DNA of 64,000 bases from Limnephilus marmoratus (taxonomy: Eukaryota > Arthropoda > Insecta > Trichoptera > Limnephilidae): contig OU862910.1 in NCBI GenBank assembly GCA_917880885.1, forward strand, positions 53,001,285-53,065,284, read 5' to 3'. The notes below the pieces were generated by a model. It searched no databases. It was not told the origin of the DNA and saw only the letters and a program-made list of their open reading frames with translations. Positions within the stretch are counted from its first letter, which is position 1. Each line of letters begins with the position of its first letter. Shown here piece after piece: positions 44,651-56,099 of this stretch. Position numbers and translations under genes: made by a program.

Positions 44651-45117
44651 TTTATAAGGAAAGTTCACCGTGCACAAATGATAAAATAAAATGGCTGTAT
44701 TGTGGATTGGTACTGTATTGTGTATGGCTGGACTGTTTGTATTTCATTAAGGCGGTACTCAACCCTAATAATTTTTGTTTGCTCAAAACTCACATTTTAA
44801 TCATTTCCGGCGAATTCGTAACTATAATACCTTTTTTATTTCCATGCCGCACAAGGGATGCGAGTTATTTGTATTTTAGATGAATTAAAACAGTACCTTA
44901 CCATTAATATATTTTACGTACAACGATTTTAAAACTTTATAACCCGTTTTTTTCAACTATAAAGTTAGCGGTAAGCACCAGATTTTATTTTTCTAGACAA
45001 TGAATTAATAACTTCGGGAGGACAACACGGAGACACATTTTAAATATTTGTAACACATTCTTTAGAATTAATTAAAATGAACACGGCGGAAAGGTCCAGT
45101 CTCCAGGCCTGCTTGGG

Positions 45118-45315
45118 TGAATTCGACCATACGTTCGTCCAATACGCCGTGTATTTGTTTACACGCTTTCTTCACTTACGTCGTTAAGATTCCCACATTA
45201 TTTGTCTTCTTCTTCTTTTCTTTGATACGGCAAATTCGACAGTAGTTCCGTCCAATGTACGGGTTGTAAGTCGCAATGTGTACACACGGCTTCTTTACTT
45301 ACGTCGTTAATATTC
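45118..45315. repeat. Diverged duplicated segment, spacing about 114 bp
   Basis: 'aattcgaccat' to 'acttacgtcgttaagattc' (45120-45193) and 'aattcgacagtag' to 'acttacgtcgttaatattc' (45232-45315) are related. Both contain 'cgtccaat' and a 'tacac.c..cttct' block. No coding recognised. Confidence 0.6.
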
Positions 45316-45717
45316 TGAATATATTTTAGGGTATATTGTCGTCTTACTAGTTATTCGTCCGTGTAACCCAAAGATATTGATATACCTATAAGAGATGTGC
45401 GGTCCGCAGTTTTTACTGGCTAAGTCTATGTTTCCTGGTGTCGCCGAAATTGTTAACCAACACTACTCTACACATTCCAAAAATCAAGTAAATGAACGAA
45501 TTCTTTCCGTATTCAAACTGTTCCCATTAGGAAGTAATTCGCCGACAGTCGGGCGGACACCATAGCGTATCACTTGTATTTGAATAGATTTTTTTTTTAC
45601 CCTAACCTTATTTTATTGAAAAAGATTTTTTTTTTTTTTTAATTTTTTTTTTTTATTTGAATTGTTTCATTTTCATTTATATGAGTAGGTACATTAAAAA
45701 TAATTTAATAAATGCAT

Positions 45718-46005
45718 AGAATATTTGCGGCGCATTCCAGATTGATAGATACTTTGAGTATCGCCCTAGCAAAAAACCACCATTCAGAATCAAAACGTTG
45801 CTTGAAATGGCTTCTGCCGTGTTTGATGGCCTGATCTGAATATCTTCCACCTTCCTCTTCTACATTTCCTTCCCCTCCTCATTACCTTCAGGTACTACAT
45901 AATATCAATCTTCAATCGGGATGTCATAGTCTAATTGACTCCAAACGGTCGGAAGCAATTGGGACTCTTGTACAGTGCCCACATAAATAAAATAAAAAAA
46001 TTCTT
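45718..46005 (+). repeat. SINE-A copy, diverged
   Basis: 'atatttgcggcgcattccag', 'gagtatcgccct', 'ttgcttgaaatggctt' and 'cacataaataaaataaaa' tail. Head absent. Two T-rich runs (45590-45655) precede it. Confidence 0.8.
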
Positions 46006-46675
46006 ACTTAACACAACTGTTATTTCATTTATTTTCTTTTAAGATCTGGCTTTTCTTTTTTCAAAATTATTTCAGTAAAAAATTCACTTCCAAATAATGG
46101 CTAATAACTTTCCCAGCGATGAATTTTTGGGCAAGTTAGTAGGGAACTCTTTTTGTATAAATGATAACATTTTATCACTTGGTCACGAAAGTGTGGTGGG
46201 CATACAATTACCGCGTTAACCATAATCTATAATCTATTCTGAACACTTGATGTGTGAAAGTATGAAGAGCATTCGATTATTGGCGTAAGTCTTGGTGGTT
46301 ACGATCCACACCCAAAGCCACTTTCCTCCTCCAATCAAAGCCACTTTCAAACCATCGGCCGCCATAAACACTCACCGTAATTATCTTCCATGTCCAACTA
46401 GGGATGTCGATGTTTACATAAATACGAAGCCCGCTGCACGGCGCATGCAGCAAGTCAGCCGGCAAAGCACTTCACCTCGAAGAAGCATTTAGAAAACTGT
46501 TAATTTACATCAAATGACGCTGTTAAAATCTCAAAAATCTACCCGAATTTTACGAAAAAATTGCGAAGAAAAAAATGCATAATTTTATTTCGACTGCCCT
46601 GCGACTGCCCTGGTCAATATGATCGATTATCACATACCTAATAAATATAACACGAGACTATGCTCTTTTTCAATT
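46006..46675. other. No gene recognised
   Basis: AT-rich, with a GC-richer patch 46280-46490 that has frames on both strands without motifs. Confidence 0.4.
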
Positions 46676-46982
46676 TATGGAGGCGGGTATAGGTACTGCC
46701 GCCCCGGAACCATTTATTGGATAACCAACACCTCTGCCATAGGTCACCCCAAGTGGTTCGCTTCGTTTGGTGGTATAACACGGGTGCTCGGGGTAATGGA
46801 AAGAGGATTGCCTATTTGGAAGGTGTGTTTTCTCACCTACTGCGTGGCTGGCCGGATCGGGAGAGACTGATTGATGGAGTTATTTTGACCTCTCCAGCCG
46901 TACTCCCTCAACCCATCGCTTTGCACCACAGTGGGAGGAATGGACACACTAACCCCCAGTTTCCTACCCCACGAACCCTCAG
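46676..46982 (+). repeat. HT450 copy, 3' truncated
   Basis: 'atggaggcgggtataggtac' start, all 5' landmarks, 'gtgggaggaatgg' and 'ccccagtttcctacc', then loss of family sequence. The hairpin tail is missing. Confidence 0.8.
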
Positions 46983-47013
46983 AATTTCTTCTAAAACCAT
47001 ACAATTTACGAAT

Positions 47014-47213
47014 GGTTCCATGCCAACTCAGAATGAAACCAACTCAGAAACACCTCGGAAAGGTCATTAAAAGCTATGAAAAAATAATTTTAAAATAGCC
47101 AATAACCCTAACCTAACTTGACCTATTAAACCATTTTTTTTATCATCAGTCTTAATGACCTTTCTGAGATTCTTCGAAGTTGGTTTCATTCTGAGTTGTC
47201 CGGTTCACCTTTG
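47014..47213. mobile_element. Foldback MITE, copy 2
   Basis: Same arms as 9950-10156: 'gccaactcagaatgaaacc' and inverse 'gttggtttcattctgag'. The interior 'aaataattttaaaatagcc' is shared with copy 1. Confidence 0.75.
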
Positions 47214-47225
47214 CGAATATATACT

Positions 47226-48084
47226 ACGGTTTCATGACAACTCAGAATCATGCAAATTCAACACCCCTTTGAAAATACATTAAAAGTTATGAAAAAAAAC
47301 AAATTGAAAGATGGCCCATAACCTAACCTAACACAGCCACGGACATATGAATATATCTGGACCTGCCCTAAGTGATAAAAACGTATTATTTCCCCCTCCC
47401 CATGGAGCCGGCTGGAGCTCCTCCTTGGAACCGGCTCGCTCCATGGGGAGGGGATAGAGCCTCGCTTGAATCTAAAATGTGTGACGTCATCATTCTTGCC
47501 GTGACCAGCGCGAAGCTAACATCCATACATTTAACGAAATAACACGCCAAAACGGTAGCTTGTGCTATACAATATACCTACATATCAATGTGCACATAGC
47601 GAATGTGGGCGGTTCTCCAGTGTGCTCGTCGCTGGTTACAGGGGTAACATTTATGAAACATTTGTAAAAGTGTTTTAAATAAACACGGCAACAAAATATT
47701 GCTATGTGTATTGGGGCGAATCTTTTTGGGGCGAGCATTTGGCCTTAGCAAATATGTTATTAACGTGGCAAGCAATTCGCGCGCCCATGTAAAAAGGTCT
47801 AAACTAAATGGTGATATTGTAGTATATTGTAGCTTAAGAACTAAATGGTGATATTGTAATGCGAGATGCCTATATACTGTCAGATTGATTTTTTAACGAA
47901 TCACAGTCATCTTCCTCTCTTCGCCCCCCATAGTTTGGTTTTACCCCCTCGTCTGTATCTTCTGGTCTATTGAATTCTGATGTCTATGAACGCAGCCCAT
48001 TTAACAATTTTTTTTTCATCACTTTTGATGATTTTTCGAAGGAAACGTTGAAGTTGCATGATTTTGAGCTGTCCATGTCCGGTC
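47226..48084. mobile_element. Related longer foldback with about 650-bp interior
   Basis: The left arm 'catgacaactcagaatcatg' + 'caaattcaac' near 47231 pairs with the inverse 'gttgaagttgcatgatttt' + 'gagctgtccatg' near 48050. The interior is unrelated to the short copies and contains a perfect 16-bp-arm hairpin (47393-47453) and the tandem pair 'aactaaatggtgatattgta' at 47803 and 47841. Confidence 0.55.
47393..47453. repeat. Perfect GC-rich hairpin
   Basis: 'cccctccccatggagc' at 47393-47408 and its exact inverse at 47438-47453, with ccgg-containing inner repeats in the 29-base loop. It lies inside the longer foldback. Confidence 0.85.
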
Positions 48085-49013
48085 ACCATAAAGTATGTAA
48101 CTCTAACTAATACCCGTAAAAAAGAATTTCTCAACTACCTTCAATAAAACCCGGACAAAGAATGTAATTTATGTGTCTGCCATTTGAACCTCGGCGATAT
48201 TAAGTTTAGCATACTTTTCCACCGATTAATTAACCTATTGACATTGTATGCTTACCAGAAATACTGATTTATTAATTTTAAAGTTTTTTTTTTCATTTTA
48301 ATAGAAGGAAGTTTTCAATTAGATTTTAACTACTTGTAAGCCGATAAATCTTCCAGCAATTAACTTCTACGTGAACTAAACATTAATAATATGCTAAAAC
48401 GTCTCACAATGCGTAGTAACCTTAATCAAAAACGTAAGCAGGTACAAATAAAACATTTAAATTTTATGTGAAATCGTTTTACAATATAGTGGATAACATC
48501 CAACATAAAACAAAACGGATACGGGTACCGCCGCGCGACGCCCCGTGAATCATTTATTGAATAACCAACGCCTTTGCCATAGGTCATCCCAAGGGAGGCG
48601 TCTACTAATATCTACAGGAATTCCAAAAACTGAAAAAATCGAACTAATATCTATGAGAGCCAAAGTGTTGACGAATATCTACAGCTCAAATTGCTGACTA
48701 ATATCTATGAGAAACAAAGTGTTGACGAATACCTACAGCACTGGCAGAGGTTGGATTTGCAATTATGTATAGCATATTGGAATAACGTAGTATTGCGTAC
48801 GCAGTTTAAAAAACTTATTTTATGTAAGTATGTATGTAAAAATCCCTAATATCGGACTATTGGAAACATTTAGCTGATTAGTCCAACCTACGCTCTGTAG
48901 ATATTAGTCAACACTGGGACCGTCATAGATATTCGTCCGACCTTAGCTCTGTAGATATTAGTCAACACTCTGAAGTTCGTAGATAATAGTTCAACATATG
49001 AGCTGTAGATATT

Positions 49014-49522
49014 GCAAAAACGCAACAAAAATGCAACACCTCATTTGCACAACATCATTATACATTTCTAGGAAAAAAATACTTTAATAGCCTACCTGAA
49101 AAAATAAGAAAAATCGAAGACGATAAATGTCTACTAAAAGCAATCAAAGAGCAATTTAAAGTAAGAATACCAAATTGATAAAATTTATCATCATAACTTA
49201 TATAATTTGTAAATTTGTTATTTATTAAGAATATACCACAAGTAAATTATAAGATACAAAATATATTCTGTTAATATATTTTAAATATTTTCTAATCCCA
49301 TAATCGTCCCTCTTCTAATCACAAGCGTCTGCTTCTGTAGAAGAGAAATACCATAAAATAAAAAAAAATAAAAATAATGAAAAAAAAAAAATCAGTGAAA
49401 TTTATTATTATTTATATGCTAATGTTAATGTTATTGTTAATTTATCTAGGCATTGATTTGTAATTGTATTTCCATTGTTTTTATGTATATATTTCGAAAT
49501 ATAAAAAAAAAAAAAAAAAAAA
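49014..49522 (+). mobile_element. LINE 3' fragment with poly(A), nested in the foldback
   Basis: Starts after 'tagatatt' and ends in about 20 A. The flanking 'atatt' (49009-49013 and 49523-49527) is a short duplication. It is 5' truncated, carrying only the last codons of ORF2 and the 3' UTR. Confidence 0.8.
49065..49178 (+). pseudogene. LINE ORF2 C-terminal end
   Basis: The frame gives FLGKKYFNSLPEKIRKIEDD, then KCLLKAIKEQFK and VRIPN-stop. The 'YFNSLPEKIR' block is the motif found at the very C-terminus of jockey/CR1-type ORF2 proteins. No catalytic part is present. Confidence 0.75.
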
Positions 49523-49941
49523 ATATTCGTCCGACATACAGGCTGTAGATATTAGTATCTGGAGTCATCCCAAGTGGTTCACTACGTTTGTTATCTTTGC
49601 AATGGTGCCCAGGGTGAGGATTATATAGGTCTTGGCGGCGGAAGTATCTACTCACCTTCTGCGTGCGGGCCGGATCGAGAGAGACTGATTGAGGTAGGCC
49701 TTTGACCTCTCCAGCCAAACTCTCTCGAACCATTCCCTTGCTCCGCAGTTGGAGAGATGGATTCAGGCGTCCGTCACTCTTGGACATACCGATCCCCAGA
49801 TTCCTACCAACCCCTCATTATTTTTCATTCCCATAATTTCGTCTCCTCCCTTTCCTTGAAAATAACCTCCACACAACATTCGCTAAGATGACACACGCAT
49901 CGAAGGAAATTATTTGCCTCAGGGCCTCCTGTGTGGAGCTT

Positions 49942-50614
49942 CTTCTTCTTTGTGTGCCGTATCAGGTCCCCCCGACGTTGGCGATCACTCTTGAAAATGT
50001 CTCTCTGTCTTGCGCTGCCCGTAATAGCTCCTCCACATTTCTAATGCCGGTCCACTCTCGTACATTTCGCAGCCCAGACATTTGTCTCCTACCAGGCCCT
50101 CGGCGACCCTCTATCTTGCTTTTCAATATTAAATGGAGCAATGATACTTCTCCCCTCGAAGTATATGACTCAGATATGAAATTTTCCTGTTTTTTATTAA
50201 TGTAAGCAGTTCTCTATCTGCTCTAGCCCGCCTGAGAATTTCTGTGTTGGTAATCATGTCGGTCCATGGGACCTTGAGCATTCTCCGGTGAAGCCGCATT
50301 TCAAAAGCCTCTAACCTGTTCATGTTTATTTACTTTCAAGGTCCATGTTTCACATCCATACAGCAAGACCGATCACACATAACATTTTAGCATTCTCTGC
50401 CTTAGTTTTAAGCTGATATTGTCATTGCAGAAGAGGGATTTCATTTTAATGAACGCAGTTCTTGCTGCTTCAATTCTGCACCTAACCTCTACATCTGGGT
50501 CAAGAGTCTCCGTGAGAATACTGCCGAGGTATCTAAATCTTTCCACCTTTTCGACATTGCATCCATTTAACTGTATGACTGATTCAGAATGATCTAGTCG
50601 TTCAAATATCATCC
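49942..50614 (-). pseudogene. RTE-like retrotransposon fragment, nested in HT450
   Basis: The exact 11-bp duplication gtgtggagctt is at 49931-49941 and 50615-50625. Minus-strand pieces read VEKVERFRYLGSILTETLDP and then, after a frameshift, NRLEAFEMRLHRRMLKVPWT and RADRELL. These are the RT thumb and C-terminal region. The 3' end is a GAAGAA repeat. Same family as 32230-32578 and different from the (GA)n-tailed family at 16.7 kb. Confidence 0.88.
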
Positions 50615-50640
50615 GTGTGGAGCTTAAGTAAAAAAATTAA

Positions 50641-51713
50641 ATTAAATTAAAACTATCGTTAAAATACTGTATGAGTAATTTTGCCTTATAATTTTGAATG
50701 GCTGGGATTTTGGTTTCAACGCACTCAAACTTTATTCAGAAATTATTAGAATGAATTCTTTTCTACTTCAAAGTAAACATTGTTTGCTTGAGGTTTATTT
50801 AAATTTTAAATTGTCTACCATTCTATCATAACAGCACATTATTCAACAATTGTTAAGATTTAGATGGCATTAAATCCGCGTGGAACAAGGTGCTTTATTC
50901 AAGGTGAAATTCTAACCTCAGACTGCTTGTAATAATTATTTTGTCTGTGTCAATCGCGGATTCCAACGACTTATAAATTTACAAAAAAAAATCTCTGGAA
51001 ACACAGCCAAAAAGCTTTGCATATTGTTATCGAGGCATAAACAATTATTTAGATTTTATCTATGCATGCGATTTGCATTTTGTTAGTAGAAAAAAATGTA
51101 AATAAAAACGCAAGCCACTAAAAGCTTGAAGCATTTTTGGCGTAATAAATCGTCTGGAATTCTTTATTTTATTGTATTTATTATGAGTCTGATGAAGCCT
51201 ATTTAATAGTTTTATGTTAATTGTTTTTTGCTTTGCATTATAATGAGAATATTTATATAGATAAGTACCTACTTCGAATTCTAATTTATGGTGTGTGGCC
51301 TCTCTTGCTTATAATAAACTCTTTTTATGTTAAAAGATGCAAAATATTCAAATATTCAGTAAATAGGTACCTACTTATGTTGTTTTTTTTTTTTATTCTG
51401 CGAAAAGAAGCATGTTCGCATAAAGCAAGTTAAATTCAAGTATTTATTTCATTCTATGTATTCTATGAAATGTCATACCAGATATACACGTGTAGATATC
51501 TGTATAGCTACATAAAATATTATTTAGAGTTATAGTGTTTCTTTCATGTAGTACCATTCAAGTGTTCTAACTGCCTATAGAGCCGCGTTTCGTCAAAACT
51601 ATTTCATAAAAGTATTAGTAAATCCTGATAATTCGCTTCCAACAAATATAATGCGAGTTATTTACCGTGGAAATATCAGGAAGATTCGTATTGTGACGCA
51701 AAAATATTAGGAA
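50641..51713. other. No gene recognised
   Basis: AT-rich. No supported gene or element. Confidence 0.45.
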
Positions 51714-52198
51714 CTAGCTGGTTCCCGGAATGCGTTGCTATGCCATTTAATAAAGAAATTGTTTCTCCCTGCGTGTCCTTTCCCTTCAGTCTACCCTTCC
51801 TCTCTCGCGTTCCCACTCCGCCTCCTCCACCTTCCCTCTCCCCACTCCACCACCCCTCCTTTCCCCGTCCCGCGAATCCCCCTCCCGAGTTCCCCTCCCC
51901 CCTCCCAGATTCCCCTCCCCCATCCCGGGTTCCCCCCCTTCCCTCCAGCGAATTCCCTACCCGAATTCCCCTCCCCCTCTCCCTTCCCCCATCCGCATTC
52001 CATACATTCAGTCCCGCTGCATTTAATTTTCAAACAGCTCGCGTGCCACCTATTGCAATTTTTTTATACAAATTTCATAATGCCAGAGCTCACCAGTAGT
52101 TTTATACAAACCGTGTCCTGGCAATATCCAGTTTGGCGCAGCTGTTCGGAAGTTACGCGCATACATACATTTCGGCGATTCATTTTTATTTATATAGA
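51714..52198 (-). mobile_element. Non-autonomous Helitron
   Basis: Plus-sense 'actagctggttcccggaatg' at its left edge is the inverse of the CTAG|T terminus. A long C/T-rich tract has repeats of 'cccctccc..attcccc' (51790-52000). The 5' A|TC is at 52198, followed outward by (GATA)n to about 52240. False frames of 80-156 codons come from the C/T tract. Confidence 0.85.
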
Positions 52199-52241
52199 TA
52201 AATAGATAGGTAGATAGATAGATAGATAGATAGATAGATTT

Positions 52242-52889
52242 CATGCAGACGCGTTTCCTCGTCACAGTGAAGTATTCGTAATTTCATAATAGTTTATTAA
52301 GATATCCTGATAGTTCGCTTCCTAACGTTTGTTAGGCCACCTCGTCCTGTTAATTCATTCGTAAGGCCTGCAATCCCGTTTTAAACCGTTTTTTTCTTAA
52401 TAAATTAGTAATACATTTTTATCCGTGTAGAGCCAGTGGAATTGCATCTTCCCCAACTTTGCTAGACTGAAGGACATTCTGCGTATTTTTAATGCAGTTT
52501 TGTCAACGTTTAAACCCACCAATTTTGTGACCTCAAACTTAATGCCGTCTTCGAAATCTTAAGGTAAAAACACTAGTCTTCGGTCTTTAGTTCCGAATAG
52601 ATTGCAATAATGCATCCCGCAGTTGGTTCACTATTAATTTGTCACAAACATTAACGATTATTCTCTGGTAAAGTGATGTTTATGAAAACATAATACTTAA
52701 TATTAATATGTTAATTTCTACCTTTACAGATTTGCATAACTCCGCGAAGACAATATTCAGTGTTGGATATTTAATACCAGCGCTGACTTAACATGTATCA
52801 TTGTTTTAAGTGGATTTATATCTCATTTATAATAAATTTGTCAACATAACATGTAAGCTTATCGTCGTCTGGGTACATTTGTTTTATTA
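52242..52889. other. No gene recognised
   Basis: AT-rich. 'gcgaagacaatattcagtg' near 52744 resembles the terminus of the 27.3-kb TIR family. Confidence 0.4.
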
Positions 52890-53017
52890 TAATTTCTTTA
52901 TATTTAGCCATATGCTTTTACTTACAATAAAAACCAACTTATGATGGGTAATAATTTCTACTGTAGAAAATGGGAATGTCATATTCCACAATGTGATTTG
53001 AAACCATACTTTTTTAA

Positions 53018-53054
53018 CTACTTTTTTTGACCTGTTGCGGGCATCATCAGAAAA
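53018..53054 (-). ncRNA. Hammerhead-like relic, probable PLE 3' region
   Basis: Minus strand: 'ctgatga', t, gcc, 'cgcaaca', ggt, 'caaaa' where 'cgaaa' is expected, followed by 'agtagttaaaaaagtatgg'. The weakened core suggests an inactive relic. The overlapping 106-codon minus frame (52887-53207) has no PLE motif. Confidence 0.4.
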
Positions 53055-53635
53055 AAACAGATTGGTAACAATTTCAACCATATTTTTACACGATAATCGG
53101 CAAAATATAAGTTTAGTATAAATCTGTGCCCCAAAATGAAACTTTATCACATCCTTCTTGGCTGAAATTAACTTATGCTTCCCTTTAGAAGAATCGAAAA
53201 TCGCCATTTAAGCCCTTAAAATGTCTCAAACGAAATGACATTTTACGAAAACTATAAATGAAACATTTCTGAACGTAGCCGAATAGTAAAAACTGTTTTA
53301 GAAAGGTTACAAAATAAGCTTTCAAATTATTATATTACAAATAAATATTAACATTTGTAAATATTAAAATTTAGAACGCAAACATTAAAAATAGGTAAAA
53401 ATGACTTACTTGATGTTTTTATGTGAAAACGGTACTAAAATCACAGATTATGTAAACAACAATACGTATTCTATTGTATAAGTGTAATAAACACTTTTAT
53501 TGCCTCACTTTTTTATCATTTCATATGAAAATATTTAATAAAAATTAACAATGTCGAGGCGGTCGAGCCGCCGGTAGTAAATTTGGGCGGGTAAATATTT
53601 GTGTCAACTGCGCGACTGACAGCATATTCTTGTTA

Positions 53636-53799
53636 GGGAACGTACCCATACTACGTGACACTTTTAGGGGGGGGGGGGGTCTTCAAAAGGTCACGCTCCA
53701 TACAAATGAGCGGCGGGTTCCTTAGGATTTTGGTCACCGGGGGGGGGGGGGGGGGGTAAAAATTGCAAAAAGTTGGTCACGTAGTTTGGGTACGTTCCC
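53636..53799. mobile_element. TIR element, 164 bp
   Basis: 'gggaacgtacccatacta' left, inverse 'tagtttgggtacgttccc' right, and G runs of 13 and 19 bases. Inverted relative to, and same family as, 3821-3978 (shared 'gagcggcgggtt' interior). The flanks TTA/TTA suggest insertion at TA with later change, or a 3-bp duplication. Confidence 0.85.
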
Positions 53800-54743
53800 T
53801 TATGTATTTCTATGGGCAACTTGATAGAGATGTACAGCTTGATCTACTATCGACCTTTTACTTTTTGTTTTACGGATATAACTAAAACAATAACGGAGTT
53901 AGAACGATTTCTATGGAGACACACGCGCTGACGTATAATAACGCTTATTGTACTTGACTGCTGTCGTATTTTTAACGCATATATCTGGAAGGAAAGATAG
54001 GAATCAATTTGATGAAATACTGGACCCATTCACAGACGATATGTTGAGCACAGAACGAGTCACAAAACCTATATGTTCTCGTGCTGTAAAATCAACTATC
54101 TTTGCACTATATCGATGCATTAGTTTTAAAACAGCAGCTCAAAAATGTCAGAGAGAAATCTTAAATAAGATGATCAGATGACATCAAAGTAACTTCTAGA
54201 TCCATCTAAGATTAGATTAGATTGCAACATCCAACAAATGTTTTTATCTACAAGATGACATCATGGTTAGAAATATTCCCAAATTGATTTATCTATGAGT
54301 AACGGTTGGGTATTTTAAAATATAAAATTTGTCACACTAGAATCTTCAGTGAGTTTTTCAAACATTGAGAAATTAATTTAATATGTATTTTGTTAAATTT
54401 TTAATACTGCGATCGTGGCCTTTATTGATTTATCGTTTTACAATATGCGAAGCAGGAAGGCGAATATACTGATGCTGTAAATGAATTCATCTGCGGGGCG
54501 AATCATGTAGCCACGGTAACAACATGGCATAAGATTAATGAAGGTTTTGCGATCGACACGAGCTAAGTGTGCACTCGGAGTAAGTCGATATCCAGAGGGT
54601 TTTATCTACCGCAGCCCCACACAAAGTTATCAGCCAATGGAATAAATAAGTAAGGTTGGCTTACCCTTTAATATAAATCAACCTATGTGCTTAAATATAA
54701 CATAGTACACACAGTATAGAAGTGCATAAAGTGGAAGCTACTA
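53800..54743. other. No gene recognised
   Basis: AT-rich. The 77-codon plus frame 53948-54181 has no recognisable domain. Confidence 0.4.
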
Positions 54744-55684
54744 GGGGAGACCCAGGCAAAGCGGATGTGTTAAGGGAGATATTAAATAAAACACACAATG
54801 TTTGCATAACATAAAAACTTTATAAACAGTAATGTTAAGAAAATATCTGTCGTCAGACGTAAAATAAATGAAAAGGTAAAATTAATTATAATTATAAAAA
54901 TAATGCAAATTTAAAAAAAGTCTTCATCTTGTTCACTTTGCCCGGGTACCCGGGCAAAGCGAATTTGGACTCCGGGCAAAGAGAATTAGGAATCACAATC
55001 GTAGCAGAAGTAAGAACCATATCCACTGTATGACGTGCATGATTCGTGAACCCAACTTTTACACTGGCTGCATTGAATCCAATCCTCTGTTAATGGTTCA
55101 ACATAATTTTCGTCACAAATAAGGCATTTCAAATTTTTATTTTCATTTGTTTTTGCTTTGACTTTTAGTCCGCTGGTAGATGGGCCAAGTTTTTTTTTTG
55201 TTTATGATTTCATTTTTTTTATTTTTTTGGATGTTGGCTTCGTTTTTCTCTTTTTGTATGTTTTTTATGGGAGAAGAAGTAAGAATGGTCCATCCGCTTT
55301 GCCCTATTCGCTTTGCCCAAGGCAGTATCAAATAACATTTTGTTAAAAAATACTATGTGGGTGCTGTATTTCATAACTAAACTAAGTTTTTTAAATAGGA
55401 AACAAATAAAAATTGGATGATATAAACTAATCTTCACATGAAATATAACCAAATAATAATAATCACAAATACCTTACCTTCGTTTATCGTAAGAAAATTC
55501 AAAAAAATCGTTTTTTTATCAAAAAAAGCGTGCGTTCCTGCCAAACGACAAATATTCACTGTCATGGCGTCGGTAGCGCTGCGGTACACCGATTGTGAGA
55601 CTATTAGCGCATTCTAGTGGTAATTTTCGGAAATATTCAAGTCATCCGCTATGCCTGGTCCATTCGCTTTGCCTGGGTCTCCCC
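54744..55684 (-). mobile_element. Pogo-like DNA transposon remnant, 941 bp
   Basis: TIRs are 'ggggagacccaggcaaag' + 'cg' and their inverse, flanked by TA on both sides (54742-54743, 55685-55686). The motif 'gggcaaagcgaat' recurs internally in both orientations (about 54940-54985 and 55290-55320), which would suit transposase-binding sites. The only coding remnant is a C-terminal PHD finger (next entry). The TA duplication and the PHD tail fit pogo/Tc1-group elements, in which such fingers are known. The DDE domain is deleted. Confidence 0.75.
54986..55189 (-). pseudogene. C-terminal PHD finger of a pogo-like transposase (fragment)
   Basis: 67 codons in frame to the stop at 54986. A Lys-rich linker is followed by CLICDENY, DWIQCSQC, WVHESC and FCYDC. 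Spacing is C-X2-C-X14-C-X2-C-X4-H-X2-C-X10-C-X2-C, a full C4HC3 zinc-binding set of a PHD finger. Upstream, an A-run shifts the frame into more Lys/Asn-rich sequence. No catalytic DDE triad is seen. Confidence 0.75.
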
Positions 55685-55686
55685 TA

Positions 55687-56099
55687 CTGTTTATTTTACA
55701 TAATCGGTGATTTTTAAACTACAACGATTTGAAAAGTCCTCGTTTAATTTTTATCGTTGTATTGAAATATTAAACATAAAAATCGTAAAACACTTCAGAG
55801 TACCTTTTTCACACAAAACCAAATTTTGAATTCGAAGCCAAAATTCTCAACCTAACAATATACAATTCGGGTTGACCAAGATTATTTTTTAAACAATTAC
55901 CATTAACGTACAAAAAAGTTGCCTCTAAAATCATGAAAATTATTTTTTTTCATTCGCTAGAAGGTATTTCATAATTTTGAACACTAATACCTATACAAAA
56001 TAACTCTTTCCTTTTGAATATTAAAATTAAAGCATTAAGAAAATGAAGGTACTGTTGGTAGTTCTTAGTTGAAGTACGATGCAGTCCAATATAACCGAA
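55687..56099. other. No gene recognised
   Basis: AT-rich. Nothing supported. Confidence 0.45.

Larger units (their letters stand above)
48594..49564. mobile_element. Foldback transposon with tandem-motif arms
   Basis: Flanked by the exact 10-bp duplication tcatcccaag (48584-48593 and 49565-49574). The left arm repeats 'ctaatatctacag/atgag' about four times. The right arm has the inverse 'ctgtagatattagtc' several times with spacers such as 'aacactctgaagttcg'. The ends 'gtctactaatatctacag' and inverse 'ctgtagatattagtat' are TIRs. The duplication length is unlike hAT (8) and nearer Mutator-like elements (9-11). No transposase; a LINE fragment occupies part of the right arm. Confidence 0.8.
48518..50640 (+). 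repeat. HT450 copy carrying two insertions (outer layer of a nest)
   Basis: HT450 pieces are 48518-48593, 49575-49941 and 50626-50640. The first break is a foldback transposon bounded by the duplication tcatcccaag. The second is an RTE-like fragment bounded by gtgtggagctt. Joining the pieces restores a normal HT450 order, from 'ggtaccgccgc' through 'gtggttcac' and 'cctcctgtgtggagct' to an A-rich tail. Confidence 0.88.
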
